From positions 1 through 12,450 of the forward strand of contig JAWRJC010000078.1 of assembly GCA_040307715.1 (NCBI GenBank): DNA of 12,450 bases. The letters run 5' to 3'. A program made the translations under genes and the position numbers. Positions 5,962 to 12,450 of the stretch are shown piece by piece. Under the pieces are notes generated by a model. The model worked only from the letters and a program-made list of their open reading frames with translations. It ran no database searches and had not been told where the DNA came from. The DNA comes from RUG13615 sp040307715 (GTDB lineage Bacteria > Bacillota > Clostridia > Peptostreptococcales > Anaerovoracaceae). Every line of letters begins with the position of its first letter. Positions within the stretch are counted from its first letter, which is position 1.

Positions 5962-7146
5962 CTAGCAGTTGCCGCGCAGGATGCTGTTGTCGATGCTCTT
6001 CAGCACTTCCGGGTCGATGGTTTTCAGGCCTTCGATGAGGGCATCGATATCTTCTTTTGTGTTGAACACGCCCAGACTGATCCGGATCGTGCCGTCGTAT
6101 TCTTTATTGTCGAGGTGTCTGTGGATGAGACCGGCGCAGTGGTGGCCGGCGCGCACCGCGATGTCGCATTCGTGGTCGAGGATCGCCGCGACTTCGTTGG
6201 CGCGGAAGCCTTCTTTATTGATGCTGACAACACCTGCCTGCATGGCGCCGGGCGGTGCCTTGTAGATCGTGACGCCTTCGACTTCCGGGAGCCGCTGCAG
6301 CAGGTACTCCGTCAGTTCGGATTCAATCTGCCACGGATCCACACCTCTAAGCCATTCCAGCGAGGCGTGCAGACCGCAGATCGCGGGGGTGTCCATGCTG
6401 GCGCACTCAAGCTTTTCAGGCATGTGGCGGGGCATGTTCGGGTCTTCCGATTTGATGCCGTTGCCGCCGGCGAGCAGCGGGAGCAGATTCACCCCATTCT
6501 TGATATAGATTCCCGCGATGCCGAACGGACCGTAGACAGTCTTATGACCGGCGAAGGTGATGCAGTCGGCCTTGAGCTGCGAGAATCGCATCTTCACCAG
6601 ACCGAGTGCCTGGGAGGCGTCGAGCAGGGTGAACGCTCCATACTCCTTGGCGCGCAGAAAGATCTCCCGCGCGGGGAGTACATAGCCGGTCACATTGCTG
6701 ACCGCGGAGACGGCGACAAAGTCGGGCGGCGTCTCCCGGAAGAGCGATTCCATCTCATCGAGGTCGATCGAGAGGTCTTTCGCCAGCGGCAGTTCCAGCA
6801 CCTTGATGCCGTACTTCTGTCTCATCAGTTCGAGCGGACGCAGGACAGCATTGTGCTCATACGGGGAGACATAGGCAGACATGCCTTCCTTCCAGGGCTG
6901 TCCCTGGATGACCTGGTTGAGCGCGATGGTCGCGGAGGGGGTAAAGGCGACTTCTGCCTGACCCCTGGCGTCGATCAGGCTGATGAGCATCGTTTTGACT
7001 TCTTTGCCCATCGCGGTGGCTGCGCGGGCGGCGTGATAGGCACCGCGGCCGGCGTTGACCGCACCGGTCCTCGCAAACAGGTCCATCGCTTCGTAAACGC
7101 ATTCCGGTTTGGGGAATGTCGTTGCACCGTTGTCCAGATAAATCAC
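5962..7146 (-). CDS. Class V aminotransferase, cysteine desulfurase (SufS-like) family
   Basis: A 394-residue PLP enzyme. MIYLDNGATTFPKP is the classic N-terminus of desulfurase/selenocysteine lyase proteins. H98 (SPYEHNA) stacks on PLP in the family, D176 and Q179 (LLDASQA) bind it, and K202 (AGHKTVYGPFG) is the Schiff-base lysine. VRAGHHCAGL carries C337, matching the persulfide-forming Cys of group II (SufS/CsdA) enzymes, so sulfur or selenium removal from (seleno)cysteine is likely. The start is GTG 7146; AAGGAG lies 7 bases upstream on the minus strand. No sufBCD or sufU genes are in the window, so this looks like the stand-alone subgroup common in Clostridia rather than the housekeeping SufS. 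It is transcribed with the Fe-S flavoprotein downstream (38-base gap) and divergently from the M20 peptidase gene. Confidence 0.9.
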   Translation of the reverse strand: MIYLDNGATTFPKPECVYEAMDLFARTGAVNAGRGAYHAARAATAMGKEVKTMLISLIDARGQAEVAFTPSATIALNQVIQGQPWKEGMSAYVSPYEHNAVLRPLELMRQKYGIKVLELPLAKDLSIDLDEMESLFRETPPDFVAVSAVSNVTGYVLPAREIFLRAKEYGAFTLLDASQALGLVKMRFSQLKADCITFAGHKTVYGPFGIAGIYIKNGVNLLPLLAGGNGIKSEDPNMPRHMPEKLECASMDTPAICGLHASLEWLRGVDPWQIESELTEYLLQRLPEVEGVTIYKAPPGAMQAGVVSINKEGFRANEVAAILDHECDIAVRAGHHCAGLIHRHLDNKEYDGTIRISLGVFNTKEDIDALIEGLKTIDPEVLKSIDNSILRGNC

Positions 7147-7181
7147 GGTTCTTCTCCTTTACCTGTGTGACACTTTGCATC

Positions 7182-7190
7182 ATTATAACA
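7182..7190 (-). promoter_or_regulatory. Extended -10 promoter of the desulfurase-oxidoreductase operon
   Basis: On the minus strand 7190-7182 reads TGTTATAAT: a perfect TATAAT with the TG of an extended -10 element. It is 36 bases before the GTG start. The expected -35 place (about 7205-7210) reads CGCAAG, a poor match, consistent with an extended -10 promoter. Confidence 0.7.
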
Positions 7191-7205
7191 CGTGGCCTGA
7201 AAAAC

Positions 7206-7233
7206 TTGCGTTTATCGCCAAAAATACTATAGT
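7206..7233 (+). promoter_or_regulatory. Promoter of the M20 peptidase-carrier operon
   Basis: TTGCGT (7206-7211), 16-base spacer, TATAGT (7228-7233), 19 bases before the ATG. This would give a very short leader. It is back to back with the minus-strand promoter; both fit in the 106-base divergent gap, so a regulator bound there could act on both operons. Confidence 0.5.
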
Positions 7234-7252
7234 GAAAGCAGGAGGTCAGGAC

Positions 7253-8578
7253 ATGGAAAACGAAAGAAAACAGGCCTATACCGAATCACTGCAGAAGATG
7301 ATCCGCATTGCCACTGTATCGGATCCGGCACACTGCGATCCGGAGACGTTTGTGCGGTTCCATGCGCTGCTGCGGGAACTCTATCCGCATCTCTTTGAAA
7401 AGTGTACGGTGCAGGAATTCGATGGCTCGCTCCTTTTGAAATGGGCGGGCAGCACAGATAGTCAATTACCGGTCCTGTTTATGAACCACCACGATGTCGT
7501 TCCCGCCGGACCGGACGGCTGGGAGCATCCTCCGTTTTCGGCAGACCTCGCAGACGGAAAGATCTGGGGGCGCGGCACGCTTGACGATAAGAGCGGGCTC
7601 TTCGCGATGCTGCAGGCGGCGGAAGAACTCGCGGCAGAAGGTTTTTTGCCGGTGCGGGACATCTACTTTGAGACCGGCTGCAATGAGGAGACGACCGGCG
7701 CCGGCGCGGACGCGATCACCTTGTGGATGAAAGAGCAGGGGATCCGGTTGGAGATGGTTTTTGATGAGGGCGGGTATATCGTCCACGATCCGATCGGCGG
7801 TGCGGACGGGACGTTCGCTATGATCGGCGTCGGGGAGAAGAGTATCATCAACATCCGGTTCACAGCCCGCTCCGCAGGCGGACATGCGTCTACCCCGGGA
7901 AAGGATACACCGCTTGTCCGGCTCGGCAAGTTCATGGCGTATCTGGAGCGGCATCAGATTTTCGATGTGCAGTTGTCCCCGACGGTGGCGGAAATGCTCA
8001 AACAGTTTGCCCCTTATATGGGCACGGCAGGGAAAGTCGTCGGCAAGGCTGACCGGCTGCGGTATCCGCTCAAAAAAGTGATGCCGAAGTTCGGTCCCGC
8101 AGCGGCTTCATTGCTCTCGACAACGATCGCTTTCACAATGGCGGGAGGCGGCGATGCGGTCAATGTCATTCCGCACGAGGCCTGGGTCATCGGCGATATG
8201 CGCTGTTCCCATCACCAGGGGCGCGACAAGTCTCTTAAAGCGGTAATAAAGACGGCAAAGAAATTTGACCTGGAGGCGGAGGTCATCGATCTCGGCGTGG
8301 AATCGCGCCTTGCCGACTATGAGGGCGAAGCGTGCCGGCTCGCGGCGGAAGCGGTCATGAAGACAGTGCCGGGGGTGGATGCCTGCGCGCCGTACATCAT
8401 GACCGGCGCATCGGATGCGCGGTATTTTGACAGGGTGTGCGATCAGTGCATCCGGTTCCTGCCCTTTACGATCAGCACAGAACAGATGGCGTCGATCCAC
8501 GGGGTCAATGAGTGTATCGATGCTGATACGCTCGTGCCGGCAGTCGATTACTACAGGTACCTGCTGCAGCATGTATAA
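7253..8578 (+). CDS. M20 family metallopeptidase (dipeptidase / N-acyl-amino-acid hydrolase-like)
   Basis: A 441-residue di-zinc hydrolase of the M20/M25/M40 family, cytoplasmic (no signal peptide). Metal and catalytic motifs in order: NHHDVVPAG with H79 and D81, WGRGTLDDKSG with D111, the general-base pair E145-E146 (CNEETTGAG), FDEGG at 170-174, the lid-domain SAGGHASTPG (207-216), and a C-terminal IHGVNE with H416. The lid and hinge arrangement and the length match carboxypeptidase/PM20D1-like members that release amino acids from dipeptides or N-acyl amino acids. ATG 7253 is chosen because AGGAGG (7240-7245) lies 7 bases before it; the longer frame from 7175 would cross the promoter. The carrier gene follows after 33 bases, which suggests that the imported substrate is hydrolysed by this enzyme. 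Which peptide or conjugate is unknown. Confidence 0.92.
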   Translation: MENERKQAYTESLQKMIRIATVSDPAHCDPETFVRFHALLRELYPHLFEKCTVQEFDGSLLLKWAGSTDSQLPVLFMNHHDVVPAGPDGWEHPPFSADLADGKIWGRGTLDDKSGLFAMLQAAEELAAEGFLPVRDIYFETGCNEETTGAGADAITLWMKEQGIRLEMVFDEGGYIVHDPIGGADGTFAMIGVGEKSIINIRFTARSAGGHASTPGKDTPLVRLGKFMAYLERHQIFDVQLSPTVAEMLKQFAPYMGTAGKVVGKADRLRYPLKKVMPKFGPAAASLLSTTIAFTMAGGGDAVNVIPHEAWVIGDMRCSHHQGRDKSLKAVIKTAKKFDLEAEVIDLGVESRLADYEGEACRLAAEAVMKTVPGVDACAPYIMTGASDARYFDRVCDQCIRFLPFTISTEQMASIHGVNECIDADTLVPAVDYYRYLLQHV

Positions 8579-8611
8579 GGGCGGCGGGAACCGCTCATAA
8601 GGGAGGCGCTC

Positions 8612-10036
8612 ATGGCAGACATTGCGGCGAAGAAAAAACGCAACGAGGACGGCATCAACATCGGTGCCCGCTCTTTCCTAATCGCGATCGGGATCATCTT
8701 CCTCCTGATGGTGGTGACTTATATCCTGACGCTCATTATACCGGGCGGTGAATATGCCCGGGTGCAGGATGCCTCCGGACACACGGTCATCGACCCGGAC
8801 GGCGGATTCCGTAACGTCGACGGCGGGCTGCCGTTCTGGAAGTGGCTGCTGTCCCCGTTCCTTGTGCTGGGGGCGCCCGGCTCCGGAACGATCATCGCGG
8901 TGCTGATCTTTCTGCTCGTCATCGGCGGAGTGTTCAATTCCCTGACGGCTGGCGGGATGATGCAGTACATGCTCGAGAAGATCGTCGACCGTTTCGGGGA
9001 TGTCAAGTACAGGCTCATGGCGGTGCTCGTCTTTTTCTTCATGGCGATGGGCTCCTTCGTCGGTTCGTTTGAAGAGGTCATCCCGATGGCGCCGATCGTA
9101 GTGGCACTGGCGGTCGCGCTCGGCTGGGACCGTGTGACAGGCGTAGCCATGTCGCTGCTTGCGGCGGGCTGCGGTTTTGCCGCCGGCATTGCCAACCCGT
9201 TCACGATCGGTGTGGCGCAGGGACTGGCAGGTCTTCCGATGTTCAGCGGGATCTGGCTCCGCGCCTTGTCGTTCATATTGATCTACGCGCTCCTCCTGTG
9301 GTATGTGCTCGGACATGCGAAAAGGATCGAGAAAGAGGGGCGGGCAAAAGCGCTTGGCATTTCCTATGTGAAGGACCCCCGCATGGACCGGGGGCTGAAG
9401 GTTTTTGCAGTTCTTCTCGGGATCGGCATTGTCATCGTCCTCAGTTCAAGTGTCATCACGGCGCTGCAGGACTACACCATGATCATCGTGGCACTGATGT
9501 TTCTTGTTGCGGGAATCGCTTCGGTGCTGCTTGCGGGGATGACTCCGCGCGAACTTGGGAGGACGTTCGTCAACGGGATCATCGCCATTGCGCCATCCAT
9601 CCTGATGATCCTCATGGCATCGTCGATCAAGTACACGATGGAAGAATCGAAGATCCTCGATACGATCCTGCACAGTGCAGCAGGGATGGCAGACAGCATG
9701 CCGAAAGCGGGGGTCATCCTGTTCATTTATCTGATCTGTCTGATGATGAACTTCTTCATTTCGTCGGGGTCCGCCAAGGCGTTTCTCCTGATCCCGATCA
9801 TTGCGCCGCTCGCGCAGCTGTTCGGGCTGCCGATGCAGCTCGCGATCGTCGCTTTTGCATTCGGAGACGGCTTCAGCAATGTGATTTATCCGACCAATGC
9901 CGGCTTGCTGATCACGCTCGGGATCTCAGACGTGGGCTATGGGGAATGGTTCCGGTATTCGTGGAAATTTCAGGTGCTCAACCTGCTGCTGACCACCGGC
10001 ATACTGCTGTTCGGGCTGGCGGCCGGATATTGTTAG
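8612..10036 (+). CDS. YfcC / DcuC-type (PF03606) membrane carrier
   Basis: A 474-residue polytopic membrane protein with about 11-12 hydrophobic segments (clear ones near 22-43, 92-108, 134-150, 157-170, 176-192, 212-233, 263-281, 288-308, 322-337, 366-383, 390-405, 455-472). The duplicated carrier signature is visible: GIANPFTIGVAQGLAG (about 192-207) in the first half, and FISSGSAKAFLLIPI (382-396) with VIYPTNAGLL (424-433) in the second. These are typical of the YfcC/C4-dicarboxylate anaerobic carrier group, often annotated for dicarboxylates, arginine/ornithine or peptides without proof. GGGAGG (8601-8606) is 5 bases before ATG. A soluble loop at about 45-75 lies after the first helix. 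Its place between an M20 peptidase and a small soluble protein points to import of a peptide or acyl amino acid; this is inference. Confidence 0.87.
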   Translation: MADIAAKKKRNEDGINIGARSFLIAIGIIFLLMVVTYILTLIIPGGEYARVQDASGHTVIDPDGGFRNVDGGLPFWKWLLSPFLVLGAPGSGTIIAVLIFLLVIGGVFNSLTAGGMMQYMLEKIVDRFGDVKYRLMAVLVFFFMAMGSFVGSFEEVIPMAPIVVALAVALGWDRVTGVAMSLLAAGCGFAAGIANPFTIGVAQGLAGLPMFSGIWLRALSFILIYALLLWYVLGHAKRIEKEGRAKALGISYVKDPRMDRGLKVFAVLLGIGIVIVLSSSVITALQDYTMIIVALMFLVAGIASVLLAGMTPRELGRTFVNGIIAIAPSILMILMASSIKYTMEESKILDTILHSAAGMADSMPKAGVILFIYLICLMMNFFISSGSAKAFLLIPIIAPLAQLFGLPMQLAIVAFAFGDGFSNVIYPTNAGLLITLGISDVGYGEWFRYSWKFQVLNLLLTTGILLFGLAAGYC

Positions 10037-10052
10037 CGGGAGGAACGGGATC

Positions 10053-10355
10053 ATGGCGGATACTATGCCGGCAATGACAAAACACAGCGAGAAAGTCTTT
10101 TCGGTAATGCTGTATAAAGGTTATCCGGAAGGATTTGCGAAAGTGATTGCCAGAGAGATGCACACCCCCTATACGGCGGACCGCATGATCGCGTATCTGG
10201 GCAGGGCAGGCAGGCCGCCGGCCGAAGAGGTCGCGGATGAAATGCTGGCGATCCTGGCGGACAGAGATAAGTTCGTCGATAAGCACATCAATGCATACGC
10301 GCAGGAGGTCATCAACGAAATGTACCGGCTGCGCCGGGAGGAACCGGAAGAATAA
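10053..10355 (+). CDS. Unrecognised 100-residue protein in the peptidase-carrier operon
   Basis: I do not recognise the family with confidence. The protein is small, highly charged, with no signal peptide, membrane segment, cysteine or metal motif. It looks all-helical: a helix around KVFSVMLYKGYPEGFAKVI (15-33), a turn, a helix at TADRMIAYLGR, a Pro-Pro break at 59-60, then a long amphipathic helix from about 61 to the acidic end. No helix-turn-helix is evident. GGGAGG (10038-10043) is 9 bases before ATG 10053, the carrier stop is only 16 bases upstream, and the operon terminator follows, so it is almost surely expressed with the carrier. Codon use resembles its neighbours. A role as partner or regulator of the carrier or peptidase is a guess. 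Confidence 0.8.
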   Translation: MADTMPAMTKHSEKVFSVMLYKGYPEGFAKVIAREMHTPYTADRMIAYLGRAGRPPAEEVADEMLAILADRDKFVDKHINAYAQEVINEMYRLRREEPEE

Positions 10356-10360
10356 GAGAC

Positions 10361-10389
10361 GTGCCCGGCGGGTCCCGCGGGCACTTTTT
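10361..10389 (+). terminator. Intrinsic terminator of the M20-carrier-small protein operon
   Basis: GTGCCCG (10361-10367) pairs with CGGGCAC (10378-10384); inside, CGG (10369-10371) can pair with CCG (10375-10377), leaving one bulged G. TTTTT follows at 10385-10389. It starts 6 bases after the stop codon and ends three bases before the radA -35. Confidence 0.9.
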
Positions 10390-10391
10390 CA

Positions 10392-10420
10392 TTGACAGGG
10401 AATCGCCGCAACTGTAGAAT
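10392..10420 (+). promoter_or_regulatory. Near-consensus promoter of radA
   Basis: TTGACA (10392-10397, perfect), 17-base spacer, TAGAAT (10415-10420, five of six). Transcription should start near 10427, about 29 bases before the radA ATG. This is the best vegetative promoter in the window. Confidence 0.85.
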
Positions 10421-10425
10421 AAAAA

Positions 10426-10439
10426 CGAACATAAGTTCT
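10426..10439. promoter_or_regulatory. Probable LexA/DinR SOS box over the radA transcription start
   Basis: CGAACATAAGTTCT contains the perfect core GAAC-N4-GTTC (10427-10430, 10435-10438) of the Bacillota LexA box, whose consensus is CGAACRNRYGTTYC; it differs at the Y position (A) and at the last base (T). It begins 5 bases after the -10, covering the expected start site, a place where LexA would block transcription. Confidence 0.65.
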
Positions 10440-10455
10440 TTTTTGAGGTGAGAGA

Positions 10456-11865
10456 ATGGCTAAGAAGGCAAAGATCGTATATGTCTGCAATGAATGCGGA
10501 TTTGAAAGCCCCAAGTGGATGGGGCAGTGCATCTGCGGGGCCTGGAATTCGATGTTCGAGCAGAAGGTGACGGAGGAGGCTGTCGACGATAAGCGCCGGC
10601 GCGGCAGTGCTGCCGGCGGAGCCGCGGGCGGCAGGCGGGCAAAAGCGGTCCCGCTGAAGTCTGTCGACGCGTCGCCGCATAAGGACCGCATCGATACAGG
10701 CATCGCGGAGTTCAACCGCGTCCTGGGAGGCGGTCTTGTGCCGGGGTCGCTGACTTTGATCTCCGGTGAGCCAGGCATCGGCAAATCGACGCTCATCATG
10801 CAGGTGGCAGCGAATTTCGCGGCGAATACCGGCAAGGTCCTGTACGTATCAGGGGAAGAGTCGGAAGAGCAGATCAAGCTGCGTGCTGACCGCGTCTGCG
10901 GGCAGATGAGCGAAGATCTGCTCGTTCTCGCGGAGACGTCGCTCGATCAGGTGGAGGCTGTCGTCGAGGAGGAGAGTCCCGGATTTATCATCATCGACTC
11001 GATCCAGACGATGTTCATGGCGGATGTGGAGGCGGCGCCGGGCAGTGTTTCCCAGGTGCGTGCCTGCGGCAACGAACTGATGCGCATCGGCAAGTCCCGC
11101 AATATCCCGGTCTTTATCGTCGCCCACGTAACGAAGAGCGGGGAACTGGCGGGGCCGAAGATCGTGGAGCACCTGGTGGACTGCGTCCTGAGCATCACCG
11201 GGGAGCGCAATGCGGAGCTGCGGCTCCTGCGGTCCTATAAAAACCGCTTCGGTACGACGAGCGAGATCGGCGCATTCGAGATGGCTGAAAAGGGGCTGAT
11301 CGAGATCGCGGATCTGTCAAAACGGTTCCTGCAGGGCGCGGAGGAGCGCGCGGAAGGGGCGATGATCGGCGCTGCCTACGAAGGCACCCGGCCGCTTCTC
11401 TTCGAGGTGCAGGCGCTGGCGGCAACAACGAATATGAATTACCCCCGGCGGACATCTATCGGGTTCGATTACGGGCGTCTCAATATGATCCTGGCGGTGC
11501 TGGAGCGCCGTGTCGGTCTGCGGCTGTCCGACCAGGATGTTTACGTCAACGTGGTGGGCGGACTCCATCCGGACGGCACCAGCGTGGACCTCGCGGTCGC
11601 GATGGCGGTGTGGTCGTCGGTCCGGAGCATCGTCTGGGACAAGGATATGATCGCGATCGGAGAGATCGGGTTGACCGGCGACCTGCGGCCGGTCCCGAAC
11701 GCGGAGAAGATCGTGCGGGAGGCTGTCCGTATGGGATTCCGGCAGATCCTGCTGCCGGCGTCACAGGCGGAGACCATCCGCACCGCACTCGCGCAGGCAG
11801 GCGCTGCAGCGGGCGGGGTGACCGTTACCGGTGTCAAGCGCCTGACGGATCTGCTGCACAAATAA
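10456..11865 (+). CDS. radA: DNA repair protein RadA (Sms)
   Basis: A 469-residue cytoplasmic RecA-like ATPase that drives branch migration and helps process recombination intermediates with RecA. The N-terminal zinc motif has C11, C14, C25 and C27; the last pair is C-I-C where the family usually has C-x-x-C. A basic, Gly/Ala-rich linker spans about 46-65. Walker A is GEPGIGKST (104-112), Walker B FIIIDS (177-182), and the RadA-specific KNRFG is at 262-266. The C-terminal Lon-like domain contains VNVVGGLHPDGTSVDLAVA, with the Lon protease active-site Ser context not preserved, as in other RadA proteins. GAGGTGA lies just before ATG 10456. It is a single-gene unit with its own promoter, an SOS box and a terminator; the common Bacillota neighbours clpC/ctsR and disA are not adjacent here. 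Confidence 0.97.
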   Translation: MAKKAKIVYVCNECGFESPKWMGQCICGAWNSMFEQKVTEEAVDDKRRRGSAAGGAAGGRRAKAVPLKSVDASPHKDRIDTGIAEFNRVLGGGLVPGSLTLISGEPGIGKSTLIMQVAANFAANTGKVLYVSGEESEEQIKLRADRVCGQMSEDLLVLAETSLDQVEAVVEEESPGFIIIDSIQTMFMADVEAAPGSVSQVRACGNELMRIGKSRNIPVFIVAHVTKSGELAGPKIVEHLVDCVLSITGERNAELRLLRSYKNRFGTTSEIGAFEMAEKGLIEIADLSKRFLQGAEERAEGAMIGAAYEGTRPLLFEVQALAATTNMNYPRRTSIGFDYGRLNMILAVLERRVGLRLSDQDVYVNVVGGLHPDGTSVDLAVAMAVWSSVRSIVWDKDMIAIGEIGLTGDLRPVPNAEKIVREAVRMGFRQILLPASQAETIRTALAQAGAAAGGVTVTGVKRLTDLLHK

Positions 11866-11875
11866 GAGGATAAAG

Positions 11876-11903
11876 AAAAAGAGAGGCAGGCCTCTCTTTT
11901 TTT
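11876..11903. terminator. Bidirectional terminator between radA and the histidine kinase gene
   Basis: GAGAGG (11881-11886) and CCTCTC (11891-11896) pair around CAGG, extended by AAAAA (11876-11880) with TTTTT (11897-11901). Seven T follow on the plus strand (11897-11903), and the A-run gives a T-run on the minus strand, so it can stop both convergent transcripts. Confidence 0.92.
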
Positions 11904-11934
11904 GCGCAGCTTGTTTTGCAGACGGCGGACACCG

Positions 11935-12450
11935 CTATTGTCCGCGTTTACGGATCCGGCGTTTCTGATGTTCCGGGTCGAGCTGGATCGGGCGTGTGTC
12001 CCGGGGCACCGTACCGAGCGATTCCTCGGCGAGCGGCAGTTCGAACCAGAACGTCGTGCCTTTGCCGACCTTGCTTTCCGCGCCGAACCGTGCTTTGTGG
12101 CGGGTGAGGATCTCGCTGACGATGGACAGACCGAGCCCTGTTCCTTTGGTCGCGCGGACGTGGTTGGTGCTGGACTTGTAATACCGCTCCCAGATATGGG
12201 CGAGCTCTTCAGGTTTGATGCCGGCACCGTGGTCGACCACTTCGAAATGGATCTTTTTGCCCCAGCGGCGGATGTTGATCAGGATCTGTTTGTCTGCGCC
12301 GCAGTACTTGATGGCATTGGTCAGGAAGTTCGAGATGACCTGTTTGATCTTGTCCTCATCGCCCTTGACCTTGTAGTTTTCCCGGCAGTGGATCTGGATG
12401 TCGTAGCCGTTCGCTTCGAGCAGTTTGTAAGGGTTGACGACAGACTCTGT
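11935..12450 (-). CDS. Sensor histidine kinase, C-terminal ATPase domain (N-terminus outside window)
   Basis: The minus-strand frame is open from the window edge (12450) to TAG at 11937-11935, giving 171 residues. They form a HATPase_c domain: the N box ISNFLTNAIKYC, the G1 box VVDHGAGIKPEEL, the F-box-like IWERYYKSS, and the G2 box GTGLGLSIV, followed by TTFWFELPL and a basic tail ending KRRIRKRGQ. This domain binds ATP and phosphorylates the HisKA histidine, which then passes phosphate to a response regulator. The pattern resembles PhoR/ResE-type membrane kinases. The sensor, transmembrane and HisKA parts, and any partner regulator, would lie beyond the right edge, so the signal is unknown. 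An apparent GTG at 12240 is internal to the domain (Val of the G1 box), not a start. Confidence 0.93.
   Translation of the reverse strand, partial: TESVVNPYKLLEANGYDIQIHCRENYKVKGDEDKIKQVISNFLTNAIKYCGADKQILINIRRWGKKIHFEVVDHGAGIKPEELAHIWERYYKSSTNHVRATKGTGLGLSIVSEILTRHKARFGAESKVGKGTTFWFELPLAEESLGTVPRDTRPIQLDPEHQKRRIRKRGQ

Noticed and set aside
6115..7170. 351-codon plus-strand open frame opposite the desulfurase-like gene
   Set aside because: It is an antisense shadow of a gene with all PLP-enzyme motifs, and its end runs into the mapped promoter region.
7175..7252. N-terminal extension of the M20 peptidase from ATG 7175
   Set aside because: It would cover the proposed -35/-10, and AGGAGG at the right distance supports ATG 7253.
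10427..10445. GAAC-ATAA-GTTC plus T-run read as an intrinsic terminator
   Set aside because: A 4-bp A/T-containing stem is too weak to stop transcription; the position over the start site and the core sequence fit a LexA site better.
1..12450. CRISPR array, insertion sequence, tRNA or rRNA, phage or toxin-antitoxin genes
   Set aside because: No regularly spaced repeats, transposase motifs, cloverleaf folds or such proteins were seen by eye; all long stretches are explained by metabolic or repair genes and short gaps.

Overview
The window looks like chromosome of an anaerobic Bacillota (Clostridia-type) bacterium with a fairly G+C-rich genome. Supporting signs are strong AGGAGG-type ribosome binding sites, sigma-70/A-like promoters, U-tailed hairpin terminators, a low-G+C-Gram-positive-type LexA core box (GAAC-N4-GTTC), and a gene content of anaerobic cobalamin synthesis, an Fe-S old-yellow-enzyme flavoprotein and a YfcC-type carrier. 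I cannot name the genus. No mobile element, CRISPR array, tRNA or rRNA was seen. Codon use looks uniform by eye, so nothing points clearly to recent transfer.

Layout: (1) 1-1154, the end of a cobalamin operon: the 3' part of cobQ/cbiP, then cbiC, closed by a strong terminator with a UCCG tetraloop. (2) 1182-3895, plus strand: ilvE (branched-chain aminotransferase) behind its own AT-rich promoter, then a metal-dependent cyclase/kynurenine-formamidase-like hydrolase and an AhpD-like (carboxymuconolactone decarboxylase family) protein, ending at a strong hairpin shared with the convergent operon. (3) 3935-7146, minus strand: a class V aminotransferase/cysteine desulfurase-like gene followed by a 2,4-dienoyl-CoA reductase-like Fe-S/FMN/FAD oxidoreductase. 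(4) 7206-10389, plus strand, divergent from (3): an M20 peptidase, a YfcC-family membrane carrier and an unrecognised 100-residue protein, closed by a terminator. (5) 10392-11903: radA alone, with a near-consensus promoter overlapped by a probable SOS box. (6) 11935-12450, minus strand: the C-terminal ATPase half of a sensor histidine kinase, cut by the window edge and convergent with radA.

How the genes fit together: the cobalamin pair performs two steps of corrin-ring synthesis. The peptidase, carrier and small protein look like an uptake-and-hydrolysis unit for peptides or N-acyl amino acids. The desulfurase-like and Fe-S flavoprotein genes are probably co-transcribed, so the first could serve the second's cluster or a linked sulfur step. 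The ilvE/cyclase/AhpD-like cluster suggests amino-acid-derived acid metabolism, but no pathway can be assigned. Most of the window is ordinary housekeeping and metabolic DNA, and I see no clear sign of a wholly new system. The best leads are the SOS box on radA, the unknown 100-residue protein beside the carrier, and the altered ligand motifs in RadA, the cyclase and the flavoprotein.
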